Shown: one piece after another, positions 42,455-51,420 of the stretch | How the letters are laid out: each line of letters begins with the position of its first letter | How positions within the stretch are numbered: the stretch's first letter is position 1 | Origin: Candidatus Allofournierella pullicola | Lineage (GTDB): Bacteria; Bacillota; Clostridia; Oscillospirales; Ruminococcaceae | Reading direction: 5' to 3' | DNA length: 64,000 nt | NCBI GenBank assembly: GCA_019114225.1 | Contig: DXFW01000019.1 | Span: 17,178 to 81,177 of the forward strand | Notes under the pieces: model-generated | Seen by the model: only the letters and a program-made list of their open reading frames with translations | What the model was told of the DNA's origin: nothing | Databases searched by the model: none | Program-made: the position numbers and the translations under genes

Positions 42455-45400
42455 TTATTCCCCGCGGCGGCGGGCGATGAAGAACACCGCCGCGGCCACG
42501 GCCGCCAGCACCAGACCGCCAAGGGTCAGGGGGATGGCCGGGGCGCCGCCCTTCGCCGGGGCAGTTTCTTCCGGCTCCGCGGGCGCGGACTCCGCCGGAG
42601 CGGACTCCGCGGCTTCGCTGTCGGGGGCAGCGGGCAGAGTTTCCTCCACCACCAGATAGTAGATGGAGCAGTGTTCCAGCGGCAGCTTCACCAGGCCGTT
42701 GGCCCCCACCTCCACGGTGGCCACCCGCTCGGGGTCGCCCGTCTCGGGCAGGTAGAACAGGCCGCAACGGGTGTTGCCGAAGAGGGCCGCGTCCACGGTG
42801 AGTTCCAGAATGGCTTTTCCGGGCAGCTTGCCGGAGAAGGCGGTGTCCAGTGCGGCCATGGGCGCGTCGCCGGTGTAGGAGCGGATCCGCTCCAGCACCG
42901 CCTCGCTCAGCTGCATGCTCACAGCGGCGTCGAACACGCCGCCGGGCACCTCGGTGTCCGTCAGGTCCGCCCGGTCAAAGGACCAGGCATAGCCGTTGCC
43001 CTCCAGGCGCAGCACGCCCTCGTCCCGCTCCATCAGCAGCGCGAAGGCCGTCTGGCTGACCTTGGTCTGGCCGTTCAGCCGCAGGGTCACATCCCCCGGC
43101 TGAGCCTCAAAGGAGTCCATCACCTGCTGGGCGCTGAACAGCTTTTCCTGGGTGTTGCTGCTGGCAGGGTCCTCCGGGTCCTGTCCGCCGCCGGGCTGCC
43201 CGGGCGCAGGGGTCGCGGAGGGTGCCGCGGTGGGCGCGGGAGTGGCAGAACCGCCGCCGGTGGAACCGCCGGAAGAACCGCCGTCCGGGGTGGAGGTGGG
43301 CTTGGGCGTGGGATCGGGCCCGGAGACATCCACCAGCTCACCGCTGGTGATGACGTATTCCGAGCAATGGTCCACCGTGATGATGTACTCGTTCGTCTTG
43401 GCGTCGTACTGCACGTCCACCACTTCGGCGGGCACGATGGTGCCGTCCTCCTTGACCCAGTAGAGGAACAGGTTGCTCACATCGCCGCCGGGCACATCGG
43501 TGGCCTTGATCCGGATGGTGGCCCGGCCGGGCAGGGTGCCGTTGTGGCTGAGGTTCACTTCCTGCAGGATCTTGGCCTGGTCACTCTCGGGCAGTTTGTC
43601 CACGGTGTTCTGGGCCTTGTCAGACAGCTGGTCGGAAATGTTCAGGTTGGTCTCGATGGTGCTGTCGGTGATGGAGGCAAAGGCCCAGGAGGCAAAGTCC
43701 TTGCCCTCGCTGTTCTTGATGGGGGCGCTGACCGCGAGGCCCTCTTTCTGCAGGGTTGCAAACGCCTCGGCGGTGAGCACCAGAGAGTCGTTCTCGCCGC
43801 TTTCCGGCTGCTGCAGGGGCAGAACAGCAGTCTTGCCCTGCAGTTCCGTTTTGGCCAGGTCCACGTTCAATTTGCTGTGGGTCTGGTCCAGGTAGTAGGG
43901 AGAGGAGAAGACCTCGGCGGTCCGGCCCTCGAGGATGTTGTTATACTTTCCGTCGTTTGCCACAACGCCCACGACGGGACCGGTCTTCAGCTTGCCGGAA
44001 TCATCGGTCCCCCAATAGTTCTGAGGCACCGACTGCTCAATGTACGCGCCGCCCTCGCCGTCATCAATGCCGATGAGGTCGTACTGGTTGCCGACAAAGT
44101 CGCAGAACCGCGGCACGCCCGGGTGATGATAGGCCATGGTGTTGGCATTGAACAGGGTGTTGAAGCTGGTGGCGGTCATCACACCAACCTGGCATTTTTC
44201 CACGGTGCAGCCACGCAGGACAATGCTGTTGGCATTGCTGTTGGCGCCCATCACGCCGGTAATGCAGTTTTTGATGGTGCAGTTCCGCAGGGTGAAGGGC
44301 GTGGGCAGCTGGCCCGGGGTAATGGAAGTGAAGGTGTGGAGCACACCGCCGCGCTTGTCGCCGCCGTCAATGACGATATTCTCCAGCGAGAGGCCCGCGT
44401 TGGCCGGATTGACCCGCACGATGTAAGCCTGCCAGGGAAGGTTCGGGCCCTCCAGCGGCTCGGAGGGTTCATAGCTGGGGTCGCCGGTGAAGATGGCCGG
44501 GTCAGAGGGGTCCTTGCTGCGCAGGATGACGTTCAGGCCTTCCAGTTCCAGATCCATGGCGTATTTGCCGCCCCCCAGCTCGATGATGGTGGGCACGGCG
44601 GTGGTCTCCAGCCGGTCAAGGATCGCCTGCAGCTCCTGGGCGTTCTTGGCGCTCTCGGCGGGAAGGCTCTCGTTGCTGTGCACCCGGAAGGTGTAGCCAA
44701 TGGTCACCGTATCCGGGGTCTTGTCCGTATTGCAATACGAATCCCGGTTCAGCTTGATGGTAGCGGTCACATCGCAGGTGCCGGTGCCCACCGGGGTGAG
44801 CTGAATGCCATAAGCTTTGTCGGAATTGTTGATCGTATCGCGCACATCCGCCTTGTCGAGGTTGGCGGTGATCTTCAGAACGCTTTCATCGGAGCTGGCA
44901 AAGGTGATCTCTTTAATGAGATCGCTGCCGAAGGTGCATGCTCCGTCCTCCCGCAGGCCGTAGAAGAACAGCTCAAAGGTTCCGTCCTGCACCATGCGGT
45001 CACGGGCAACGCTGACCTGCTCGAAGTTGAGGTTGCCGTTTTCGAGCGCCACTTCCAGAGAGTCCACCATCTTGAAGTCCACGCTCCGGTTCGGCATGAT
45101 AGATTCGTAACGGCCGGCGCCGGCATACTTGGCAAAATTGATGATCAGTTTCACCGAGGACTCGCCGCCGCCGTTTTTCAGACGGGTGGGAATGGTGACC
45201 ACTGCCTGGCCCTCCACCTGCTCGGCCAGATACACAATGCCAAAGGTGGACTTGCCCTCGGCCCAAAGGATCTTGAAGTTATCTTTCGCGGCGCCGGTCA
45301 CCACAGGCTCACCGGCCACCACCGGGGCGGTGGGGTCGGTCCAGGGGTTGTCCCGGTCTTCGCCCACCAGCTCAAAGCTGCGCATCTCTTCAAAATCCAC

Positions 45401-47068
45401 CTGCTGCTCCACAGCACGGTCGATGACGCGGCCTTTCTGGATCTTGTCGTTATAGCCGGCCCAGCTGGTGGTCGCTTCAACGGTGATCTTATCCAGCAGC
45501 TCACCGCCGCGCAGCACATCAAAGGTGATGGGGTCCGCGGCGCTGGAGGAGCTGTCCCGCAGGGGGAACATCACATAGGCCCAGACATCCAGCGTCTGGC
45601 CGCCCTCAAAATATTTCACCGGCGCGATCATGCTGAACATATCCGCCTCGTCATAGGTGACGGTGATACCGCTTTCCTTCAGCTGCTGCTCGCTGGCGGC
45701 ATATCCGCCGCCGGGCATACGGGGGATCACCTGATAGCAGCCCGCGAAGGCAGGCGTGCCGTCCACAGTGCTGTAGGTAGCCAGTTTGTAGTCGTTGTTT
45801 TCGCCGATATTCACGGTGAAGGCTTTGTCGGGGTTGTCTTTTTCGAAGGCATAGCGGTCTCCAATGAAACGCACCTGTATCGAATGTCCCACCATAATGT
45901 TCTTGGTGTTATAGCTCACCTCGACCGTCTTGTTGTCGGACATCACATTGTTCGTCAGCCAATAGTCACCATAGGAAATATCGCCATTGAAAACATCGTA
46001 AGTCTCGGCTTCGGCGGACAGCTCTCCCTGGCCGGGCGCGGCCAGGCGCAGATGGAGTTTGCCGGAGGTGTTGACACGCACGGTGGTGGAATCCGCCTCC
46101 ACCAGCTTGTCCCCCTCCACCAGATACCAGGCAGCCACCGGCCGCGTTTCCTTATAGGTGAAGGCGATGTGGGCGGTGTGCTCGGTCCCGGTGAAAGCGT
46201 CGGTAAAAACCACGGTGCCGGTCACCGTCTGGCCATCCTCAAGCTCATACACCTTTGAGTCCTTGTACAGCTCCACACGCTGCCCGGCGGGATTTTTCCA
46301 TTCCCCACCTGCCAGAGAGAAATACTGCGTGATGTCACCCTCAAGGCGAATATTCTCCGCCAGGGGAAGAATGCTGTTTCCCGAGCCACCCATAAGCTCC
46401 GGTTCATCCCAGGCCGGGGCGGTGAAATTGTAAAGGCCATATTCGCCGGCAGTGATCATCGCAGGGGCGTCTTTCCCGGGGATGGAGTCTTCCAGCACGC
46501 CCGTAGGCTGATACACCTTCTTGGTCACGGTGATGGTCCCGCTCGCCTCGGTGCTGCTGATCTCCACCTTGAAACTCATGTCATCTTTATGGCTGTTCCA
46601 GAAGGCTTCCGACTGTTCACCATCAAGATAATAAAAGATGAGCGCCGGGATAGAAACGCCTTCGAAATCCATGTTCATGACGGAAGCGCCCATCACTTCA
46701 CGGGGGATCTCTTCGCCATTCATGGTGAGGCATTTGGTCGTTACGGAGAACTGGTCATCCACAGGCACCTTTTCTCCATTGTCCACGTACAGCGCAAACA
46801 TGTTCTGTCTTTCCGGCAGCGTTGCGCCGTCTCCCACATACTCATCGCCCACCTTCACGCACAGGGTCCCCTTTTCTGCCTGTGCAGCGGGCGCTTCGGC
46901 CGCAGGGGCGGCGCTCTCCGCCGCCTGCGCCTGGCTTGCGGAGGGCACGGTCTCCACCGTTACGTCTCCCTGGGCAAACACCAACGGCGAGAAGGTGCTC
47001 ACCGCCAGCGCGAGGCACAGCCCCGCAGCCACAAGCCGGCGGGCAACGCTCCGTTTTTTCTGCTTCAT
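42455..47068 (-). CDS. Large secreted, membrane-anchored surface protein with beta-helix domain
   Basis: A 1537-residue protein. A signal peptide (MKQKKRSVARRLVAAGLCLA ... VFAQG) is followed by an Ala/Pro/Glu-rich linker, several beta-sandwich-like segments to about 800, and a right-handed parallel beta-helix at about 825-1040 (IIELGGGKYAMDLELEGLNVILRS, FTLRNCTIKNCITGVMG, IVLRGCTVEKCQVGVM) of the kind found in pectate-lyase-like and adhesin proteins. After another domain comes a Pro/Thr/Ser/Gly linker near 1240-1290, a further domain, and a C-terminal membrane helix with RRRGE. There is no LPXTG; the nearest resemblance is IPLTL just before the helix. The ATG at 47068 has GAGG six bases upstream; a GTG four codons earlier is possible. 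It is monocistronic with its own promoter. Polysaccharide binding or adhesion is a guess. Confidence 0.88.
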   Translation of the reverse strand: MKQKKRSVARRLVAAGLCLALAVSTFSPLVFAQGDVTVETVPSASQAQAAESAAPAAEAPAAQAEKGTLCVKVGDEYVGDGATLPERQNMFALYVDNGEKVPVDDQFSVTTKCLTMNGEEIPREVMGASVMNMDFEGVSIPALIFYYLDGEQSEAFWNSHKDDMSFKVEISSTEASGTITVTKKVYQPTGVLEDSIPGKDAPAMITAGEYGLYNFTAPAWDEPELMGGSGNSILPLAENIRLEGDITQYFSLAGGEWKNPAGQRVELYKDSKVYELEDGQTVTGTVVFTDAFTGTEHTAHIAFTYKETRPVAAWYLVEGDKLVEADSTTVRVNTSGKLHLRLAAPGQGELSAEAETYDVFNGDISYGDYWLTNNVMSDNKTVEVSYNTKNIMVGHSIQVRFIGDRYAFEKDNPDKAFTVNIGENNDYKLATYSTVDGTPAFAGCYQVIPRMPGGGYAASEQQLKESGITVTYDEADMFSMIAPVKYFEGGQTLDVWAYVMFPLRDSSSSAADPITFDVLRGGELLDKITVEATTSWAGYNDKIQKGRVIDRAVEQQVDFEEMRSFELVGEDRDNPWTDPTAPVVAGEPVVTGAAKDNFKILWAEGKSTFGIVYLAEQVEGQAVVTIPTRLKNGGGESSVKLIINFAKYAGAGRYESIMPNRSVDFKMVDSLEVALENGNLNFEQVSVARDRMVQDGTFELFFYGLREDGACTFGSDLIKEITFASSDESVLKITANLDKADVRDTINNSDKAYGIQLTPVGTGTCDVTATIKLNRDSYCNTDKTPDTVTIGYTFRVHSNESLPAESAKNAQELQAILDRLETTAVPTIIELGGGKYAMDLELEGLNVILRSKDPSDPAIFTGDPSYEPSEPLEGPNLPWQAYIVRVNPANAGLSLENIVIDGGDKRGGVLHTFTSITPGQLPTPFTLRNCTIKNCITGVMGANSNANSIVLRGCTVEKCQVGVMTATSFNTLFNANTMAYHHPGVPRFCDFVGNQYDLIGIDDGEGGAYIEQSVPQNYWGTDDSGKLKTGPVVGVVANDGKYNNILEGRTAEVFSSPYYLDQTHSKLNVDLAKTELQGKTAVLPLQQPESGENDSLVLTAEAFATLQKEGLAVSAPIKNSEGKDFASWAFASITDSTIETNLNISDQLSDKAQNTVDKLPESDQAKILQEVNLSHNGTLPGRATIRIKATDVPGGDVSNLFLYWVKEDGTIVPAEVVDVQYDAKTNEYIITVDHCSEYVITSGELVDVSGPDPTPKPTSTPDGGSSGGSTGGGSATPAPTAAPSATPAPGQPGGGQDPEDPASSNTQEKLFSAQQVMDSFEAQPGDVTLRLNGQTKVSQTAFALLMERDEGVLRLEGNGYAWSFDRADLTDTEVPGGVFDAAVSMQLSEAVLERIRSYTGDAPMAALDTAFSGKLPGKAILELTVDAALFGNTRCGLFYLPETGDPERVATVEVGANGLVKLPLEHCSIYYLVVEETLPAAPDSEAAESAPAESAPAEPEETAPAKGGAPAIPLTLGGLVLAAVAAAVFFIARRRGE

Positions 47069-47128
47069 CTTGTTCCTCACTTTCCCCTTTCACCCCGGCG
47101 GGCAAACAGGTGGCAATGATTTTTTGGG

Positions 47129-47149
47129 ATAAAATATTTTATTGCAATA
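47129..47149. promoter_or_regulatory. Palindromic AT element in the surface gene leader
   Basis: ATAAAATATTTTAT (47129-47142) is a perfect 14-bp palindrome and overlaps a second one, TATTGCAATA (47140-47149). Both lie between the -10 box and the ribosome site, where a regulator could act. The rest of the 47081-47222 interval holds only the promoter. Confidence 0.3.
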
Positions 47150-47166
47150 AATTATCCGCCCATAAA

Positions 47167-47195
47167 AGAATACACGTTTTGCCGCAAAAGGTCAA
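47167..47195 (-). promoter_or_regulatory. Promoter of the large surface protein gene
   Basis: Minus strand TTGACC (47195-47190), 17 bp spacer, TATTCT (47172-47167). Sequence similarity with the hypB promoter extends beyond the two hexamers. Confidence 0.7.
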
Positions 47196-47222
47196 TAGGA
47201 ATTTTCATTTTTGATCCGCCGG

Positions 47223-48983
47223 TCAGGCCACCTTGGTCAGGCGGCATTGAAGCTGGGTTTGGGGGAAGGCGCTCATGGGGTCCCGGTAGCTTTCCACCGA
47301 TACCGTGGTCTGCCCGTCCTCCGTCTGCGTGAACTCCACGGGATAATAGGCCAGTTCCTCCCCGGGGTCAAAGAAATAGGTGCCGCTGGCGGCGTCGTAC
47401 ACCGCCGGGTCATCGCAGAAAAAGCCCTCGATGGCAAAATACTCCTTTGCCAGCTGAGCCATACGCTCTTTTGAAAAGGGCGGTTTTTCGCCTTTGTCCT
47501 GTTCGGCGCTCTCCATACACACCCTCGCCACGGTGACGGGCGGCAGGCCGCCCGCGTCAAAACCGGCCCCGGCCTCGCTGCTTTGCAGGTTGCGGGCCAG
47601 GCGCACCGCCAGCCGCACGGCCTCGTTCTCGTCCTCCAAAAGGCGGATGTCCTCGTATTTTTTCTGGGGCATGAGGCAGGCGACAAAGGGCTCGGCCCGA
47701 TAGCCGGTCTGGGTAAGACGGGCCACCAGCGTGCCCTCGCCCTCACTGTAAATTCCGCCGCCCTCCTTCACATCCACCGTGAGGTACACTTCTGCCGAGC
47801 GGCTGCTGTTGCAGTAAAGCTGGGCGTCCTTCACCTGCAGGCGCACTCCGCCGAAGGGAGCATACACCGGCTCGTAGTAGGCAGGGTCCATGCTGGCAAG
47901 GGCGGCCAGCTGTGCCGCGTCGCCCGCTTCCAGCGCGCCGATCAGCCGGGCGGCAGCGGCACGGAAATTCTCCCGCTGGTCATCCCCCACAAAGGGAGAG
48001 GACACGGGCAGATAATGCCCCTCCGCCAGCACGGGGTTGGTGAGGGTGCAGGCAAACACACCGCAGATCACCACCGCCAGCACCGTTTGGGCCCAGCGGG
48101 GCAGCTGCTTCCAGTTCAGCGCGTTCAAAATGCGCTTTTTTGTGTCGTTCTGGCCGAAGTTCGCATACTGCATGGAATGGCGGCGGCTGTCCGCCCAATC
48201 CAGCAGGGTCTGGGCATACTCCACCCGCCGGCTAGGTTCCAGCAGTTCCAGCACCCGCGCGTCGCAGGCGGCTTCCATATCCTTCACCATCAGCCGCCGG
48301 GCCAGCCAGGCCAGGGGGTTGAACCAGTGGAGAATGGCCGCCGCGGTGAACAGCTGTATCACGATGTGGTCCTTGCGGCGCACATGGATCAGCTCATGGA
48401 GCAGGATACACTCCGTTCCCTCCCGCCGGTCCAGCATTTCCGCCGGCAGGACCACTTTGGGGTGAAAAAAGCCAAACACCAGCGGCGAGGAGACCGCGGC
48501 GGAATACACCACCGGCGTGCGCCTGCCCCCTGCCGCCCGGTCGAACACAGGCTGCAGCGCGGTCAGGTCCGCGCTGCGGCCCCTCGCCAGCTTTTGGCGC
48601 AGCGCAAAATAGCGCACCAGCACCCACGCCGCCAGCGCCAGCGCCACCGCGCCCCACACACCGGCCAGCACGGCCAGCAGCTGTTTTGTGAACAGGCCCT
48701 CGCCGCCGGAGACGTTTTGCAGCACCGGCTGATAGGGGTCAAAGTATTCCACCGAGATGAGCATGCCGCCGGGGGTGGCCAGGTTTTTGCTGAACAGGTT
48801 GAACAGGCTGGCGGGGCTGGGCAGAGTGTAGGGCACCAGCATGCGGAACAAAAGCGGCAGCCAGAGCATGTACAAAAAGCCCGTGCTGCCAGCGCCGCGC
48901 AGCACTCTGCGCAGCAGCAGCACGAGCAGAAACAAAAAGCTCGAGGCTATGCTCATATTCAGGGTGGAAAGAAACAGGTCCAT
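47223..48983 (-). CDS. M56 family (BlaR1-like) membrane metallopeptidase
   Basis: A 586-residue membrane protein with N-terminal hydrophobic segments (about 8-25, 37-52, 101-122), then the M56 peptidase domain with the zinc motif HELIH (H196-H200), preceded by the PLVFGFFHPKVVLP segment typical of BlaR1/MecR1, and a further helix near 300 (WAQTVLAVVICGVFACTLTN). About 265 extracytoplasmic residues follow; these do not look like the penicillin-binding sensor of true BlaR1. In this family an external signal activates the peptidase, which leads to cleavage of the partner BlaI repressor. It lies directly after a BlaI gene. The stimulus is unknown, probably an envelope stress or antibiotic. Confidence 0.9.
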   Translation of the reverse strand: MDLFLSTLNMSIASSFLFLLVLLLRRVLRGAGSTGFLYMLWLPLLFRMLVPYTLPSPASLFNLFSKNLATPGGMLISVEYFDPYQPVLQNVSGGEGLFTKQLLAVLAGVWGAVALALAAWVLVRYFALRQKLARGRSADLTALQPVFDRAAGGRRTPVVYSAAVSSPLVFGFFHPKVVLPAEMLDRREGTECILLHELIHVRRKDHIVIQLFTAAAILHWFNPLAWLARRLMVKDMEAACDARVLELLEPSRRVEYAQTLLDWADSRRHSMQYANFGQNDTKKRILNALNWKQLPRWAQTVLAVVICGVFACTLTNPVLAEGHYLPVSSPFVGDDQRENFRAAAARLIGALEAGDAAQLAALASMDPAYYEPVYAPFGGVRLQVKDAQLYCNSSRSAEVYLTVDVKEGGGIYSEGEGTLVARLTQTGYRAEPFVACLMPQKKYEDIRLLEDENEAVRLAVRLARNLQSSEAGAGFDAGGLPPVTVARVCMESAEQDKGEKPPFSKERMAQLAKEYFAIEGFFCDDPAVYDAASGTYFFDPGEELAYYPVEFTQTEDGQTTVSVESYRDPMSAFPQTQLQCRLTKVA

Positions 48984-49005
48984 GGCCGCCTTGCCGCTCC
49001 GTCTT

Positions 49006-49377
49006 TCAGTCTTTGTTCCGTTTTTCGTCGATCATGGCCTGCAGTTCGTCCAGCGTTTTTTCCGAGAGCTGGTCCGAGTTCAGAAAATTCGCGAACAGGC
49101 TGGCAAAGCTGCCGCCGAACATCCGGTCCACCAGGGTGTTGGTCTCGGCGCTCTGCACCTGCTGCCGGGTGACGATGGGCGTCACCAGATACTTGGGATA
49201 CTCCCGGGAGATGGCGCCTTTGCCTTCCAGGCGCTTGAGGACGATGTAAGTGGTGCTTTTCTTCCAGTTGTATCTTTTCAAAAACTCCTCGGCCAGGTCC
49301 GCGGCAATGCAGGGCCCGTGTTCCCACAGGTACTCCATCAACAGCAGCTCCGAGTCAAAGATCTTGATCTCGCCCAT
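49006..49377 (-). CDS. BlaI/MecI/CopY-family repressor
   Basis: A 123-residue winged-helix repressor. It has the N-terminal DNA-binding domain (IFDSELLLMEYLWEHGPCIAADLAE, KKSTTYIVLKRLEGKGAISRE) and the C-terminal dimerisation helices characteristic of BlaI. The ATG has GGGAGG nine bases upstream. Such proteins bind palindromes with TGTA/TACA elements in their own promoter and are inactivated by proteolysis triggered by the neighbouring M56 protein, whose gene starts 22 bp downstream. A TGTA-N8-TACA palindrome adjoins its -10 box. Confidence 0.93.
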   Translation of the reverse strand: MGEIKIFDSELLLMEYLWEHGPCIAADLAEEFLKRYNWKKSTTYIVLKRLEGKGAISREYPKYLVTPIVTRQQVQSAETNTLVDRMFGGSFASLFANFLNSDQLSEKTLDELQAMIDEKRNKD

Positions 49378-49402
49378 CCTTTTATCCCTCCCGTTTTATT
49401 GT

Positions 49403-49418
49403 TGTAAATTTACCTACA
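49403..49418. promoter_or_regulatory. Candidate BlaI operator
   Basis: TGTAAATTTACCTACA contains TGTA and TACA spaced by eight bases and the perfect palindrome GTAAATTTAC (49404-49413). It abuts the -10 box and would cover the transcription start. Confidence 0.55.
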
Positions 49419-49446
49419 GTTTACCCTTTGTTTTCCCCGCTGTCAA
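49418..49446 (-). promoter_or_regulatory. Promoter of the blaI-M56 operon
   Basis: Minus strand perfect TTGACA (49446-49441), 17 bp spacer, TAAACT (49423-49418). Confidence 0.75.
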
Positions 49447-49463
49447 GGCCGGGGCAAAGACCG

Positions 49464-49497
49464 GCGCCCCCGTCCGGCAATGGCCGGGCGGGGGCGC
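49464..49497 (-). terminator. Probable terminator of the ABC exporter operon
   Basis: A long GC stem, GCGCCCCCG (49464-49472) with CGGGGGCGC (49489-49497) plus an inner CCGGC/GCCGG pair, 20 bp beyond the stop. The T tract is poor, so it could also be a stable 3' end structure. Confidence 0.55.
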
Positions 49498-49516
49498 TGG
49501 CATGGTTCAAAGGCTT

Positions 49517-51403
49517 TTACGCCGGCTCCTCGGCAAAGTTGCCGGTGTAGAGCTGGTAATACTTGCCCTTCTTTTCGATCAGTTCGTCGTGGGTGCCGCG
49601 CTCGATGATCCGGCCCTGCTCCAAGACCATGATACAGTCGGCGTTGCGCACGGTGGACAGGCGGTGGGCGATGACGAAGGTGGTGCGCCCGTACATCAGC
49701 GCGTCCATGCCGCTCTGCACCAGCGCCTCGGTGCGGGTGTCGATGGAAGAGGTGGCCTCGTCCAAAATCAGCACCGGCGGATCCGCCACCGCCGCCCGGG
49801 CGATGGCCAGCAGCTGGCGCTGGCCCTGGGAAAGGTTCGCGCCGTCGCCGGTGAGCATGGTGTTGTAGCCGTCCGGCAGGCGGTTGATGAAGCCGTGGGC
49901 GTTGGCAAGTTTGGCGGCGGCCATGCACTCCTCATCGGTGGCGTCCAGCCGGCCGTAGCGGATGTTGTCCATCACGGTGCCGGTGAAGAGGTGGGTATCC
50001 TGCAAAACGATGCCCAAGGAGCGGCGCAGGTCCGGCTTTTTGATCTTGCCGATGTTGATGCCATCGTAGCGGATCTTGCCGTCGGCAATGTCGTAGAAGC
50101 GGTTGATGAGGTTGGTGATGGTGGTCTTGCCCGCGCCGGTGGCGCCCACGAAGGCGATCTTCTGGCCGGGCTTTGCCCACAGGCTCACATCGTGGAGCAC
50201 CAGCTTGTTCTCGTCGTAGCCGAAGTCCACATCCTCGAACACCACGCTGCCTTCCAGCTTGGTGTAGCTGGTGGTGCCGTCGTGATGGGGGTGTTTCCAG
50301 GCCCACACATTGGTGCGCTCGGCCACTTCCTCCATCTGGCCGTCGGCGTTCTCCTTGGCGTTCACCAGCTCCACATAGCCCTCGTCGGTCTCATGCTTCT
50401 GGTCCATCAAGTCGAACACACGCTGGGCGCCGGCGGCGGCGATGACCACGAAGTTCACCTGCTGGCTCACCTGGGTGATGGGCTGGGTGAAGTTCTTGTT
50501 CAGGCCCACAAAAGTGACCACAGTGCCCAGGGTCACGCCCGCCAGGCCGTTGATCCCCAGCACCGCGCCCACGATGGCCACCAGCGCGTAGCTCAGCCAG
50601 CCGATGTTGGCGTTGATGGGCATGAGCAGGTTGGCGTAGCGGTTGGCCATGTCGGCGCTTTCCCGCAGGGATTCGTTGATCTTGGCGAAATCCGCCTTGG
50701 CGGCCTCCTCGTGGCAGAACACCTTGACAACCTTCTGGCCGTCCAGCATTTCCTCGATGAAGCCGTCCACCACACCCAGGTCCCGCTGCTGGCGGATGTA
50801 GTACTTGCCGGAGATACGAGAGAAGTTCTTGGTCACCACCAGCATGACGATGGCGGTGAGGATGGAGATGACGGTGAGCACCGGGTTGATGACGATCATG
50901 GTCACCAGAGTGGCCACCATGGTGATGGAGGAGTTGATGATCTGAGGCGTAGACTGCCCCAACATCTGGCGCAGGGTGTCCACGTCGTTGGTGTAGACGG
51001 ACATGATGTCACCGTGGGCGTGGGTGTCAAAATACTTGATGGGCAGCGCCTCCATATTGCGGAACAGGTCGTTGCGCAGCCGGCACATGGTGCCCTGGCT
51101 GATACTGACCATAATGCGGTTGTAGCTGAAGGCTGCCACCACGCCCAGGGCCATAATGCCGACAAGGCGCAGGATCTGGGCGGCCAGGCCGCTGAACTCC
51201 GTGGAGCCGCTGGCGATCATGGGCATGATGTAGTCGTCCACCAGGGTCTGGGGGAAGGTGGCCGCCAGCACGCTGGCGCCGGCGTTGATGAGGATGCACA
51301 GCACCACCAGCGCAAAGGGCAGCTTGTAGTAATGCAGCATATAGCGGATGACCCGCTTCAGCACCGCGGCAGGGTCCGCGGGACGCGACATTTTAGGATT
51401 CAT
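49517..51403 (-). CDS. ABC exporter half-transporter with complete ATPase site residues
   Basis: A 628-residue fused permease-ATPase. The N-terminal six-helix ABC exporter membrane domain covers about 25-330; the ATPase domain has Walker A GATGAGKTT near 418, signature LSQGQRQL near 524, Walker B LILDEATSSID with the catalytic glutamate near 545, and the H-loop HRLS. The ATG at 51403 is chosen because AGGAGG lies just upstream; an earlier GTG would place the ribosome site inside the gene. It begins 17 bp after the partner gene, so both form a heterodimer in one operon with a MarR regulator. It resembles the BmrD/LmrD-type subunit. The substrate is probably a drug or lipid-like compound, but this is inference. 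Confidence 0.93.
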   Translation of the reverse strand: MNPKMSRPADPAAVLKRVIRYMLHYYKLPFALVVLCILINAGASVLAATFPQTLVDDYIMPMIASGSTEFSGLAAQILRLVGIMALGVVAAFSYNRIMVSISQGTMCRLRNDLFRNMEALPIKYFDTHAHGDIMSVYTNDVDTLRQMLGQSTPQIINSSITMVATLVTMIVINPVLTVISILTAIVMLVVTKNFSRISGKYYIRQQRDLGVVDGFIEEMLDGQKVVKVFCHEEAAKADFAKINESLRESADMANRYANLLMPINANIGWLSYALVAIVGAVLGINGLAGVTLGTVVTFVGLNKNFTQPITQVSQQVNFVVIAAAGAQRVFDLMDQKHETDEGYVELVNAKENADGQMEEVAERTNVWAWKHPHHDGTTSYTKLEGSVVFEDVDFGYDENKLVLHDVSLWAKPGQKIAFVGATGAGKTTITNLINRFYDIADGKIRYDGINIGKIKKPDLRRSLGIVLQDTHLFTGTVMDNIRYGRLDATDEECMAAAKLANAHGFINRLPDGYNTMLTGDGANLSQGQRQLLAIARAAVADPPVLILDEATSSIDTRTEALVQSGMDALMYGRTTFVIAHRLSTVRNADCIMVLEQGRIIERGTHDELIEKKGKYYQLYTGNFAEEPA

Positions 51404-51420
51404 ACTCTCTTCCCCTCCTT

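Noticed and set aside
39736..42522. 928-codon open frame antisense to the YhgE/Pip gene
   Set aside because: The plus-strand product has recognised membrane domains, a promoter and a regulator; the antisense product is repetitive Gly/Gln/Arg-rich sequence.
42239..46258. 1339-codon open frame antisense to the large surface protein
   Set aside because: It is a shadow of a real gene with signal peptide, beta-helix and anchor on the minus strand.
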